A stretch of 64,000 nucleotides of DNA from Nocardiopsis alkaliphila YIM 80379 (lineage in GTDB: Bacteria > Actinomycetota > Actinomycetes > Streptosporangiales > Streptosporangiaceae), in contig NZ_ANBD01000001.1 in assembly GCF_000341005.1 (NCBI RefSeq), positions 15,616 through 79,615 of the forward strand, read 5' to 3'. Positions 52,161-60,882 of the stretch are shown piece by piece (positions within the stretch are counted from its first letter, which is position 1; every line of letters begins with the position of its first letter). The translations under genes were made by a program, and so were the position numbers. A model generated the notes under the pieces. It was not told where the DNA came from. It saw only the letters and a program-made list of their open reading frames with translations, and did no database searches.

Positions 52161-53051
52161 TCAGCCCTTGATCCCGGCTCCGGCCACACCGGTGACGATG
52201 TGTCGTTGGAACAGTAGGAAGACGACGAGAAGGGGAAGCGCTCCCAGTACGGCGGAGGCCATGACCTGCGCGTACTGGATCCCGTAGCCACCCATCACCG
52301 TTCCCATTCCCACGGGAAGGGTCATCGTGTCGGGGTCGGTCGTGACGAGGAACGGCCACAGGAAGTTGTTCCACGCGCCGATGAAGGTGAAGATGCCGAC
52401 CGCGGTCAGGATGGGGCGGGACAACGGCAGCATCACGTTCCACAGGATTCTCAGGGAACCGGCACCGTCGATCTTCGCGGCGTCCTCGTAGTCACAGGGA
52501 ATGGCGTCGAAGAACCGTTTGAGGATGAACACGAACACGGGCGCGACCACCTGTGGCAGGGCGATCCCCCAGTAGGTGTCCACCAGTCCCAACTGGGTCA
52601 TCAGGATGAACTGGGGAACGATCAGGGTCTGCGGCGGGATGAGGATGCCGCCGATGATCAGTGCGAACAGCCACGGGCGGCCGCGGAAGTCGAAGCGGGA
52701 GAACCCGTAGGCGGCCGGCACGCACACGATGAGGGTCAAGGCGGTGACGATCGAGGTCGTGACGAACGAGTTGAACGTCCACCGGATGAGGTCCCCGCGG
52801 CCCAGTACCTGTGCGTAGGCGTCGAAGGTGGGGTCGGCCGTGAACCAGGTCGGGGGCGTGATCGTGGTCTCGCCCTCGGGTTTGATCGAGGTCGCGAACG
52901 ACCATAGCAGCGGAAGTAGCCACAGCAGGGCCGCCAGAACGGCGACCGTGTAGAGGGCGATCCGTCCCACGTCCGGTCGGGGCCCGCGCCGAAGGGCTCC
53001 GGGGCGTTCGGTGACGGCGGTCGGTGCGGGACGGTCGGTGGTGGTGGCCAT
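52161..53051 (-). CDS. CUT1 carbohydrate ABC transporter permease (MalG/AraQ type)
   Basis: This 296-aa permease has six hydrophobic segments and an EAA-type loop (YEDAAKIDGAGSLRILWNVM, followed by LPLSRPILTAVGIFTF). SSYSFSRFDFRGRPWLFALI-like VPAAYGFSRFDFRGRPWLF is typical of CUT1 inner-membrane components. It is paired with the permease ending 1 bp upstream and the binding protein before it. The family suggests oligosaccharide uptake; the operon suggests arabino-oligosaccharides. Confidence 0.92.
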   Translation of the reverse strand: MATTTDRPAPTAVTERPGALRRGPRPDVGRIALYTVAVLAALLWLLPLLWSFATSIKPEGETTITPPTWFTADPTFDAYAQVLGRGDLIRWTFNSFVTTSIVTALTLIVCVPAAYGFSRFDFRGRPWLFALIIGGILIPPQTLIVPQFILMTQLGLVDTYWGIALPQVVAPVFVFILKRFFDAIPCDYEDAAKIDGAGSLRILWNVMLPLSRPILTAVGIFTFIGAWNNFLWPFLVTTDPDTMTLPVGMGTVMGGYGIQYAQVMASAVLGALPLLVVFLLFQRHIVTGVAGAGIKG

Positions 53052-53052
53052 G

Positions 53053-53988
53053 TCACGCCTCCTTCCGGGAGAAGAGACGGAACTGCGCCACGGAGGCGAT
53101 GATGATCAAGACCATGAACACGTAGGCCATGGACGAGGCCAGGCCGATGCGCAGCCCGACGAAACCGGAGTCGTAGATGTACTGGATGACGGTGCGGGTG
53201 GCGAAGTTGGGGCCGCCCCCGGTCATCAGGTAGATCTGCTCGAACACGCGAAGCGAACCGATCAATTGCAAGATGGTGATCAGCACCGTGGTGCGAAAGA
53301 GCAGTGGCAGGGTGATCCGGCCGATGCGCTGCCAGGCGCCCGCGCCGTCGATCGCGGCGGCCTCGTACACGTCCTTGGGGATGGACTGCATGGCGGCCAG
53401 GTACAGCAGGTAGTTGAACCCGACCTGCCACCACGCCGTGGCGATGACCACCGATGCCATCGCGGTGTTCTCGCTGAACAACCACTCGGAGCCCTCGAAC
53501 CCGAGCCGGCCCAGGATCCCGTTGAACAGTCCCAGGCTGGGGTTGTACATCCACTCCCACATGAGGGCCATGACCGCCACCGGCAGCACGAACGGCGCGA
53601 AGAAGGAAAACCGCAGGAACCACCCCAGCCGTCGGGCGTGGTCGGTGAGCAGGGCCAACCCCAGGGCGAGCAGCACCATGACCGGGACGCTCAGCACGGT
53701 GAACACGAGGGTGTTCCACAGTGACTCGTACAGCGCCCGGTCGGTGAACGTCTCGTTCCAGTTGTCGAGTCCGATGAAGGAGACGGGGCCGCCGGCGAGG
53801 CTGCGGTCGGTGAACGTGTAGCCCAGGCCCACGATCGCGGGCCAGACCAGGAAGAGCAGGTAGAAGGCGAGGAAGGGCAGGACGTACCAGAGTCCCGTCC
53901 AGGTGGCGGGCCTGCGGTGGACGTCCACCAACCCGGATCCGGCCGCGCCGGACCCCTGAACGCGTGAGGTGTGTGTGCGCTCGGACAT
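53053..53988 (-). CDS. CUT1 carbohydrate ABC transporter permease (MalF/AraP type)
   Basis: This 311-aa permease has a hydrophobic start (LWYVLPFLAFYLLFLVWPAI) and the EAA loop VYEAAAIDGAGAWQRIGRIT followed by LPLLFRTTVLITILQ. It is a partner of the MalG-type protein. The gene is 9 bp after the binding-protein stop. No ABC ATPase is encoded with this pair, so a shared MsiK-type ATPase elsewhere is expected, as in Streptomyces CUT1 systems. Confidence 0.92.
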   Translation of the reverse strand: MSERTHTSRVQGSGAAGSGLVDVHRRPATWTGLWYVLPFLAFYLLFLVWPAIVGLGYTFTDRSLAGGPVSFIGLDNWNETFTDRALYESLWNTLVFTVLSVPVMVLLALGLALLTDHARRLGWFLRFSFFAPFVLPVAVMALMWEWMYNPSLGLFNGILGRLGFEGSEWLFSENTAMASVVIATAWWQVGFNYLLYLAAMQSIPKDVYEAAAIDGAGAWQRIGRITLPLLFRTTVLITILQLIGSLRVFEQIYLMTGGGPNFATRTVIQYIYDSGFVGLRIGLASSMAYVFMVLIIIASVAQFRLFSRKEA

Positions 53989-53997
53989 GTTCGCCTC

Positions 53998-55332
53998 TCA
54001 CACCGGGGCCGGAGCGTTGGTCATGGCGTGGAAGGTCCGTTTGAGCTGTCGCAATGCTTCCTCGGGTGTCCGGGTGCCCTGGTGGAGCGCCGTCAGCGGA
54101 CCGGTGGCCTCGTCCTGCAAACGCCCGGCCGAGCCGCTGAACCAGGCCTCGGGCTCGAACTGGACGTTCTCGGCGGCCTCGCGGTACTCCGACTGCGGGT
54201 GTAGCTGGTCGTACTCCTGGCTTTCGGCGACCGGAAGGTAGGCGGGGACGTGGCCCGCGCCCTCGGACCAGGAGAGGCTGTGCCGCAGCATCCACGCCGC
54301 GTAGTCCAGGGCCGCCCGGGTCCGTTCGGGGTCGCGGTCGCGCTGGTGCGGGAACACGTAGCAGTGCGAGTCGCCCCGGGTCCGGTGGTTACCGAAGACG
54401 TTGGGGAACTGGGTGACGGAGAAGGACACATCCGTGGCGTCCAGTGTGGTCATCTCCCAGTTGCCGTGGATCATCAGCCCTGACCGGCCGTTCGCCAGGT
54501 TGGCGGAGGTGTCCGCGCCCTGGGACACCCGCGGGGACAGGCCTTCCTCGGAGAGCCGGTAGAGGAATTCCATGGCGGCCAGGGCCTTGTCGTCGTCCAT
54601 CTCGAAGTCGTCCTCGCCGAAGACGAGCTCACCGTCCTGTTGGCGGTACAGCGCCCAGAAGTTGGACCAGGGCCCCCAGGTGTCGAGAGAGAGCCCGAAA
54701 CCGCCGGTGGCGGCCTTGATCTCGCGGAGGGCGTCGACGTAGGTGTCCTTACCGTCGAGTGGTATGAGCCTGTCGCGGGAGTCCAAGAGTCCGACCTCCC
54801 GGCACACGTCCAGGTTGTAGAACTGCACCAGCAGATGGGTGTCCAACGGGATCGCGTAGAGCCGTCCCTCGAAGAAGCACTCTTTCCAGATGTTGGGCAG
54901 GAACATGGTCTCGTCGATCCCGGCTTCGGCCAGGGCCGACGGGTCGATGGGGTCCAATAGGCGCCCCGGGGCCAGACTCTCCAGCCGGGAGACGTGGACG
55001 GTGGCGATGTCGGCCCCGCGCCCTCCGGCCGCGCCCATGGCGACCTTGGTGTAGAAGGGCGCTCCCCACTCGAAGGTGGTGGCGCGGAAGTCGACGTCGG
55101 TGTGTTCCGCCTGGTAGGCCTCGTGCATCTGGAGCATCCGCAGACCGTCACCCCCGCCGAAGAGGTTCCACTGACGCAGTCGGGTGCGGTCAGAGGCCAG
55201 GGGGTCGTAGGTGCCGCACCCGGCCGCGGTGACCGCGGCCGTGGTCAGCACCGCGGTGAGCAGTGCCCTGCGTTCGACACCGTGTGCGGGCGGTGGAGGG
55301 GAGAGGGATGGTCGGTTAGAAGCGTCGCGCAC
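53998..55332 (-). CDS. CUT1 extracellular sugar-binding lipoprotein
   Basis: This 444-aa binding protein starts with VERRALLTAVLTTAAVTAAGC, a twin-Arg-less but lipobox-bearing signal (TAAGC). It has type-1 binding-protein features: LRQWNLFGGGDGLRMLQMHE, AYQAEHTDVDF, FYTKVAMGAAGGRGADIATV and GRSGLMIHGNWEM. It delivers arabino-oligosaccharides (inferred from context) to the permease pair downstream. Upstream is araA, with an 85-bp gap. Confidence 0.9.
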   Translation of the reverse strand: MRDASNRPSLSPPPPAHGVERRALLTAVLTTAAVTAAGCGTYDPLASDRTRLRQWNLFGGGDGLRMLQMHEAYQAEHTDVDFRATTFEWGAPFYTKVAMGAAGGRGADIATVHVSRLESLAPGRLLDPIDPSALAEAGIDETMFLPNIWKECFFEGRLYAIPLDTHLLVQFYNLDVCREVGLLDSRDRLIPLDGKDTYVDALREIKAATGGFGLSLDTWGPWSNFWALYRQQDGELVFGEDDFEMDDDKALAAMEFLYRLSEEGLSPRVSQGADTSANLANGRSGLMIHGNWEMTTLDATDVSFSVTQFPNVFGNHRTRGDSHCYVFPHQRDRDPERTRAALDYAAWMLRHSLSWSEGAGHVPAYLPVAESQEYDQLHPQSEYREAAENVQFEPEAWFSGSAGRLQDEATGPLTALHQGTRTPEEALRQLKRTFHAMTNAPAPV

Positions 55333-55417
55333 GGTGTTCTCCTTGCGCTGTGGGGGGTAGGAGGGCCCTGCACGGCCCCCTCTGGGGGTGTTGCGCCTGG
55401 GCGCGGGTGCCGGTCGC

Positions 55418-56854
55418 TCAGACCGGGACGTACTCGATGCCGACCAACTCGCACAGGACCTTCCAGTCCTGGGCGATGTGGCCGGAGTTCATGACCATGT
55501 GGTGTGTGCCGCCCGCGCGGAGCCAGGCGTCCATGCAGCCCCGCACCCCTGAGGAGGGCCGGAACTGTCCGTAGGGCATCTCCAACGCGGGAAGTTCGGG
55601 GGAGTCCAGGACCTCGCCCTCGGCCACCACCAGGCGGAACCGTTCTCCACCCAGGGCGACCAGGGAGGCCAGGGTCGCCGGTCCCGGGCGGTAGCGGAAC
55701 AGGATGGTGGGCGGATCGGCCAGACCACCGATGCCCAGGGGGCGTTTGATCAGCCGTACCGGTTCGTCCTGGCGGGCCAGACGCCAGTTACCTTCGCCCA
55801 TGTGGCTCATCAGGATGGAGTCGCTGGGAAAGTCCATGGCGTACATCTCGGTGAAGTGCCCGTCCCCGGCGAGCCGGTGGCCCGCGTAGACGATCGATGA
55901 GGCCAGGACGTCGCCCTCACCGGCGAACCCGTACCCCTGAGCCATCAGGGTGGAGGCCGCGGCCATGGGCAGGCGGGCGAAGCGGCCGTCCTCACCGATG
56001 GCGTCGAAGTGCGTGGAGTAGGCACCGCACCCGGACTCCTCCAATAGCCGTTCGATGCCCAGTTGCATGCGGGCGTGGTCCTCGCGCTCCTCCTTGGAGA
56101 GTCGCTCGTCCACGTCGAACACGTCGTCCTCCCAGGCGAGGAGATCGCTCACCGCCTGGGAGGGCAGGTCGGCCATGGCGCGGTGCAGGGTTCCGGGGGC
56201 GATGACGTGCACCTCGGGGCCGAGCCTGCGCAGCAGCGCAGTCTCGTCCACCCGGGCGTCGCCCATACCGTTCATCGGATACCCGAACACGCCCACGCGC
56301 AGCCGCCGCAACGCACTGACGGTGTGGGCGGCCCGCGCCCAGCGGTCCACGCGTTCGACGAAGTCCGGGCTCTGCCGGTCACCGGTGATGACGTCGAAGT
56401 CGACCCCCGCGCGGACGAGGGCGTTCGCGGTGTCCTGGGCTCCGTGGATGCCCTGGTTGTAGGTCATGTCGTCCATGTCCCAGGAGGCGCTCACCGCCGG
56501 GTCGGGCTGGGTGTTGGCCAGGGCCACGGGCAGTCGGGTCTCGGTCAGCGCACGGGTGACGCGGAGGGAGGGGCCGTAGGTGAGCATGACCACGAGGACC
56601 CCGTCGAGGCCTTGGCCCTCGAAACCGCGGATCGCCCGCTCGGCGTCCTCGCGGCCCCGGACCGGTGGGGCGACGGTCCATTCGGCGACCTCGGAGAGTC
56701 CTTCGGCGAGCCTTTGGGCATAGGCGGCCTGGTGTTCGGTGATACCGGGGATCATGGCGTCGTAGAGCGGCTGCATGATGCCGAGCAGACCGATCCGGGG
56801 ACGGCCGGTGCGCACCGCCGGGTTCTCGCTCGCGGGGGGCGTGGGTAGGGGCAC
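55418..56854 (-). CDS. araA: L-arabinose isomerase family protein
   Basis: This 478-aa isomerase converts L-arabinose to L-ribulose. Metal and active-site features of the arabinose/fucose isomerase fold are FAGEGDVLASS (Glu), SHMGEGNW (His, Glu) and GTHHMVMNSGH (His). The N-terminal RIGLLGIMQPLYDAMIPGIT and LPVALANTQPDPAVS fit the actinobacterial AraA subgroup, which is divergent from E. coli AraA. GTG 56854 is the start. Being between araD and the importer supports the role. Confidence 0.88.
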   Translation of the reverse strand: MPLPTPPASENPAVRTGRPRIGLLGIMQPLYDAMIPGITEHQAAYAQRLAEGLSEVAEWTVAPPVRGREDAERAIRGFEGQGLDGVLVVMLTYGPSLRVTRALTETRLPVALANTQPDPAVSASWDMDDMTYNQGIHGAQDTANALVRAGVDFDVITGDRQSPDFVERVDRWARAAHTVSALRRLRVGVFGYPMNGMGDARVDETALLRRLGPEVHVIAPGTLHRAMADLPSQAVSDLLAWEDDVFDVDERLSKEEREDHARMQLGIERLLEESGCGAYSTHFDAIGEDGRFARLPMAAASTLMAQGYGFAGEGDVLASSIVYAGHRLAGDGHFTEMYAMDFPSDSILMSHMGEGNWRLARQDEPVRLIKRPLGIGGLADPPTILFRYRPGPATLASLVALGGERFRLVVAEGEVLDSPELPALEMPYGQFRPSSGVRGCMDAWLRAGGTHHMVMNSGHIAQDWKVLCELVGIEYVPV

Positions 56855-56863
56855 GGCGCTTCC

Positions 56864-57574
56864 TTACTGTCCGTAGGCGTTCTGGTAGCGGTGGTAGAGG
56901 GCGTCGACCTCTTCCTGGGGAAGGCGTTCCACGGGCCCGCCCTGGCGGGCTATGTGGACGGTGCGGGCCACGTCTTCGCACATCACCGCGGCCTTGACCG
57001 CGGCTTTCGCGGTGGCGCCGATGGTGAACACTCCGTGTCCGCGCATCAGGACGGCCGGCGATCGGTGGCCCTCCAGGGTCGCGACGATCCCCTTGCCGAT
57101 GGAGTCGTCGCCGATGAGCGCGAACGGGCCCACCGGGATGTCCCCGCCGAACTCGTCGGCCATCGCGGTGATGGCGCAGGGGACGGCCTCGCCCCGGGCG
57201 GCCCAGCCCGTGGCGTAGGGGCTGTGGGTGTGCACCACCCCGCCGACGTCGGGGCGGGCCCGGTAGACGTAGGCGTGCGCGTCGGTGTCGCTGGAGGGTT
57301 TGTGGTGTCCCTCCACCAGCCGCCCGTGCAGATCGCACACGACCATGTCCTCCGGGCGCAGGTCCTCGTAGGAGACGCCGCTGGGCTTGATCACCATCAG
57401 GTCGGCGCCGGGGACACGGGCCGAGACGTTGCCGCTGGTCCAGGTGACCAGGTTCCATCGGAGTAGTTCCCCGTGCAGTTCGCACACGGTCAGGCGCAGG
57501 CGGTCCACCTCGTCGCGATGGTGTGCCGGCTGCCGTTGGAGCGGGTCCGTTCGGGTCTGGTCCGTCGAGTTCAT
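56864..57574 (-). CDS. araD: L-ribulose-5-phosphate 4-epimerase
   Basis: This 236-aa class II aldolase-fold epimerase makes D-xylulose 5-phosphate for the pentose phosphate pathway. TWTSGNVSARVPG and VIKPSGVSYEDL bind phosphate, VVHTHSPYATGWA and LMRGHGVFTIG carry the zinc-binding histidines, and SSDTDAHAYVYRARPDVGG is typical. ATG 57574 has GAGGGGAAG upstream and overlaps the araB stop (ATGA). Confidence 0.93.
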   Translation of the reverse strand: MNSTDQTRTDPLQRQPAHHRDEVDRLRLTVCELHGELLRWNLVTWTSGNVSARVPGADLMVIKPSGVSYEDLRPEDMVVCDLHGRLVEGHHKPSSDTDAHAYVYRARPDVGGVVHTHSPYATGWAARGEAVPCAITAMADEFGGDIPVGPFALIGDDSIGKGIVATLEGHRSPAVLMRGHGVFTIGATAKAAVKAAVMCEDVARTVHIARQGGPVERLPQEEVDALYHRYQNAYGQ

Positions 57575-59256
57575 CGCTTCCCCTCGGTAACGGGGTCGGT
57601 GGTGAGGGCGGTGCCCCGCAGGGCGCGCAGCCGACGCAGGCTGTCGCTGCCGCCGCGGCCGAAATGGTCGTGGAGTTCGCCGTAGATCGTGAAGAGGGGG
57701 TCGTAGGCGGCGACCCGACGAGGGTCGGGGTCGACGGTGGCCTCGCGGACCCGGCCCATCGCCTCGGACGCGGAGTGGATGTCGCGGTAGGCTCCGGCCG
57801 CTACGGCGGCGTGGATCGCCGCCCCCACCGCGCAGCTGTGCTCGGTGTCCACCACGCGCAGGGGACGGTCGAGAACGTCCGCGTACACCTGGAGGACGAA
57901 GGGGTTGCGCACCAGGCCGCCGCCGATGGTGAGGTCGTGTACCGGTACGCCCGCTTCGGTGAAGGCCTCGATGATGGTGCGAGTGCCGAAGGCGGTGGCC
58001 TCCACCAGGGCTCGATAGACCTCCTCGGGACGGGTGGCCAAGGTCATCCCGACCAGGACTCCGGACAAGGAGTGGTCGACCAGCACCGAGCGGTTGCCGC
58101 TGTGCCAGTCCAGGGCCACCAGGCCGTGCTCGCCCACGGCGGCCTCGGCGGCCTTGTCGGAGAGCAGGTCGTGCACGGACATCCCGCGTTCGGTGGCCTC
58201 GTGGTGGTAGGCGGGCGGCACATGGGTGTCGACGAACCAGGCGAAGATGTCGCCCACACCGCTCTGGCCCGCCTCGTAGCCCCACATGCCGGGAGTGACG
58301 CCGCCCAGGGCCATGCCGCACATACCCGGTACTTCGGCCAGGACCTCGGAGTTCATCACGTGGCAGGTGCTGGTTCCCATGATGGCGAGCATCCGCCCGG
58401 GCGCGGTGGTCTGTGCGGTGGCGGCGGTGACGTGGGCGTCGATGTTGCCGATCGCCACCGGGACGCCCTCGGGCAGGCCGGTCCAGTCGGCGGCCTCGGC
58501 GGTGAGCCCACCGGCCCGCTCACCCAGTTGGGACAGGGGGTGGTCGAGCTTGTCCTCGACGAAGTCGGTGAAGCGGGGATCCAGGGCGGCCAGGAAGTCC
58601 TTGGTGGGCCAGGCGCCGTCCTGATGGATGCCCTTGTAGCCGGCGGTGGCCACGTTACGGGTCTCGTGCCCGCACAGTCGCCAGACGATCCAGTCGGCGG
58701 CCTCGATCCAGCGCTCGGTGCGGTCGTAGGTCTGGGGATCGTCGCGCAGTACCTGCAGGGCCTTGGCGAACTGCCATTCGGAGGAGATCCTTCCGCCGTA
58801 GCGGGGTAGCCAGGACTCCTCGCGACGAGCGGCCAAAGCGTTGATCTCGTCGGCCTCGGGTTGGGCGGCGTGGTGGCGCCACAGCTTGGGCCAGGCGTGC
58901 GGGCGGCCCTCCCATCCGGGAAGCAGACACAGCGGGGTGCCATCGGAGGTCGTGGGCAGCACGGTGCAGGAGGTGAAGTCGGTGCCGACACCGATGACCT
59001 GGGCAGGGTCCACACCGGCCGCGCGCAAGGCGGCGGGGACGGCGTTCCGTAGGACCCCCAGATAGTCCTCGGGGTGTTGCAGGGCGGTCTCGGGTTCGAG
59101 TGGTTCGCTTCGTCCGGGGAGATGGTCGGTGATGACGCCGTGGGGATAGACGTACCGAGCCGAACCCAGTTCGGTGCCATCGTCGACCCGGACCACGACG
59201 GCGCGTCCGGACAAGGTTCCGAAGTCGATCCCCACCACTACCGCATCGGGGCTCAT
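57571..59256 (-). CDS. araB: L-ribulokinase
   Basis: This 561-aa FGGY-family kinase phosphorylates L-ribulose. VVVGIDFGTLSGRAVVVRVD (phosphate 1), GVGTDFTSCTVLPTTSDGTP, AIGNIDAHVTAATAQ, IMGTSTCHVM and TIGGGLVRNPFVLQVYADVL (adenosine site) are diagnostic of AraB. ATG 59256 sits directly before the kinase motif; the frame continues far upstream without coding character. Two AraR-type operators lie 18 and 138 bp upstream, so it is first in the regulated operon. Confidence 0.95.
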   Translation of the reverse strand: MSPDAVVVGIDFGTLSGRAVVVRVDDGTELGSARYVYPHGVITDHLPGRSEPLEPETALQHPEDYLGVLRNAVPAALRAAGVDPAQVIGVGTDFTSCTVLPTTSDGTPLCLLPGWEGRPHAWPKLWRHHAAQPEADEINALAARREESWLPRYGGRISSEWQFAKALQVLRDDPQTYDRTERWIEAADWIVWRLCGHETRNVATAGYKGIHQDGAWPTKDFLAALDPRFTDFVEDKLDHPLSQLGERAGGLTAEAADWTGLPEGVPVAIGNIDAHVTAATAQTTAPGRMLAIMGTSTCHVMNSEVLAEVPGMCGMALGGVTPGMWGYEAGQSGVGDIFAWFVDTHVPPAYHHEATERGMSVHDLLSDKAAEAAVGEHGLVALDWHSGNRSVLVDHSLSGVLVGMTLATRPEEVYRALVEATAFGTRTIIEAFTEAGVPVHDLTIGGGLVRNPFVLQVYADVLDRPLRVVDTEHSCAVGAAIHAAVAAGAYRDIHSASEAMGRVREATVDPDPRRVAAYDPLFTIYGELHDHFGRGGSDSLRRLRALRGTALTTDPVTEGKR

Positions 59257-59273
59257 GTTCTTCGAATCAGGCT

Positions 59274-59287
59274 TGTTGGCGCTAACA
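59274..59287 (-). promoter_or_regulatory. AraR-type operator, araB-proximal
   Basis: TGTTGGCGCTAACA, 14 bp, is identical to the second copy 120 bp upstream and nearly identical to the site before araR. It lies 18 bp before the araB ATG, so it would overlap the leader and block initiation or elongation. Confidence 0.85.
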
Positions 59288-59393
59288 TTCAGGGACAAAA
59301 AGGATTCCCTTCTGGGCTGTACGCACCGAATAGGCCCCTGTGATCGCCGAAGACCAAGCACTCCAGGGGGTCGAGTGTGATCTGGGCAATTAT

Positions 59394-59407
59394 TGTTGGC
59401 GCTAACA
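59394..59407 (-). promoter_or_regulatory. AraR-type operator, araB-distal
   Basis: A second exact TGTTGGCGCTAACA lies 120 bp from the first, in the araB upstream region. Paired exact sites at this distance suggest cooperative binding, possibly with DNA looping. Confidence 0.85.
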
Positions 59408-59444
59408 TCAACGAAAGTCAACCCCGAACGGCCTCGCGCACGAA

Positions 59445-59476
59445 AGCGCCCGTGTCCTCTTCCGGACACGGGCGCT
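59445..59476 (-). terminator. Hairpin terminator after the MFS gene
   Basis: AGCGCCCGTGTCC (59445-59457) pairs perfectly with GGACACGGGCGCT (59464-59476) around a 6-nt loop. It begins 14 bp past the MFS stop and insulates the ara promoter from read-through. Confidence 0.85.
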
Positions 59477-59489
59477 CCGACACCGGGCC

Positions 59490-60677
59490 TCAGCCGCCGG
59501 AGGCGGGTACGGTGACCGCCTCTCGTTCGGGCACGGCAGAACGGTCCAGCAAGCCCGCGGTGACCGCGATGCCCAGGCCCACCACGGCCAGCACCGCGCC
59601 GATGGCGGCGGGTGAGGCGTAACCCAGACCCATCGCGATGCCCACGCCACCCACCCAGGCGCCACCGGCGTTGGCCAGGTTGAACGCGGAGTGGTTGGAG
59701 GCCGAGGCCAGGCTGGGTGCGGCACCCGCACGGCTCATCACCAGGACCTGGAGCGGTGCGGTCACCCCGAATCCAACGGCGCCCAGTACCACCACACCGA
59801 GCGCGGCGGTCCAGGGGTGGTGCACGGCCATGGTGAACAGCGCCAATACCAGGGCCAGGCTCGTCAGGGAACCGTAGATGGTGGGGCGGAGCCAACGGTC
59901 GGCCAAGGGGCCCACCAGCAGGGAACCCAGGGTCATGCCCACGCCGAACAGTGCCAGGAAGACGGGCACACCGGCAAAGGACATACCGGCGAGCTCGGTC
60001 ATCATGGGCGAGATGTAGCTGTAGACGGCGAAGACCCCCGCGAACCCGAACACGGCCGTGAGCAGGCCCAGCACCACCTGTGGCTTGGCCAAGGCGGAGA
60101 ACTCACCGCGCAGGCCACCGTGCCGACCGATCGGCACGTGCGGTACCCAGCGGGCCACACCGAGCAGGGACAGGCCGGCGATCACCGCCACCACCAGGAA
60201 GGCGGTACGCCAACCGGTCAGTTGCCCCAGCAGGGTGCCCGCCGGGACCCCGACGATGTTGGCGATGGTCAGACCGAGCATCACCCGGGCCACCGCCGTG
60301 GCCCGGCGAGCCGGTCCCGCCAGGTGCGCAGCGACCAGCGCCGCCACCCCCAGGTAGGCACCGTGGGGGATCCCCGCCAGGAACCGGGCGGCCAACACCG
60401 TCAGGTGCGTGGGTGCCAGCACGGTGAGCAGGTTGCCCAGCAGGAAGACCCCCATGAACAGCAACAACGCGTTCTTGCGAGGAAGCCGGGTGCTCAGGGC
60501 GGTGAGTAGGGGAGCACCCACCACCACGCCCAGCGCGTAGGCGGAGATGAGGTGCCCCGCGGTGGGGATGGCGATCTCGAGATCGTCGGCGACCTCGGGC
60601 AACAGGCCCATGATGACGAACTCGGTGGTTCCGATGGCGAAGGCCCCCAGAGCCAAGGCGAACAGGGCCAAGGGCAT
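59490..60677 (-). CDS. MFS transporter, DHA1/sugar-efflux (AraJ-like) type
   Basis: This 395-aa protein has twelve predicted membrane helices. LGAFAIGTTEFVIMGLLPEV in helix 1 and AGHLISAYALGVVVGAPLL in helix 2 are signatures of the AraJ/CmlA-like DHA1 subfamily (sugar or drug efflux). ATG 60677 has GAAGGGGG upstream; the frame extends to 60791 through the operator and is not used. It follows a LacI gene, with the 18-bp palindrome between them, and precedes the ara operon. Whether it exports arabinose or something unrelated is unknown. Confidence 0.88.
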   Translation of the reverse strand: MPLALFALALGAFAIGTTEFVIMGLLPEVADDLEIAIPTAGHLISAYALGVVVGAPLLTALSTRLPRKNALLLFMGVFLLGNLLTVLAPTHLTVLAARFLAGIPHGAYLGVAALVAAHLAGPARRATAVARVMLGLTIANIVGVPAGTLLGQLTGWRTAFLVVAVIAGLSLLGVARWVPHVPIGRHGGLRGEFSALAKPQVVLGLLTAVFGFAGVFAVYSYISPMMTELAGMSFAGVPVFLALFGVGMTLGSLLVGPLADRWLRPTIYGSLTSLALVLALFTMAVHHPWTAALGVVVLGAVGFGVTAPLQVLVMSRAGAAPSLASASNHSAFNLANAGGAWVGGVGIAMGLGYASPAAIGAVLAVVGLGIAVTAGLLDRSAVPEREAVTVPASGG

Positions 60678-60782
60678 GGCTGTGCCCCCTTCCGGGCGGT
60701 GGGCGGAGTGTGTGGCCGAGACTGCGGAGGGGTCAGGTGTCGCGTGGGTCGGGAGCGAGGACCTCACACGTGTGGAGCGCGT

Positions 60783-60800
60783 ATTTAGCACGTGCTAAAT
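60783..60800 (-). promoter_or_regulatory. 18-bp LacI-type palindromic operator
   Basis: ATTTAGCACGTGCTAAAT is a perfect 18-bp palindrome with an AT-rich flank, 106 bp upstream of the MFS gene and 83 bp downstream of the LacI gene's stop. It is distinct in sequence from the AraR sites, so it is probably the target of the adjacent LacI protein. Confidence 0.8.
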
Positions 60801-60882
60801 CAAGGATGTCACCGATGTTCGTCGACCGTCAACGCTGTGGTACGTGATCTGTCTCGCGCCGGGTGGGGAACGGATCACGTGC

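Noticed and set aside
50141..52171. 676-aa plus-strand open frame opposite abfA and the GH43 relic
   Set aside because: Val/Gly/Asp-rich antisense shadow of well-supported minus-strand genes.
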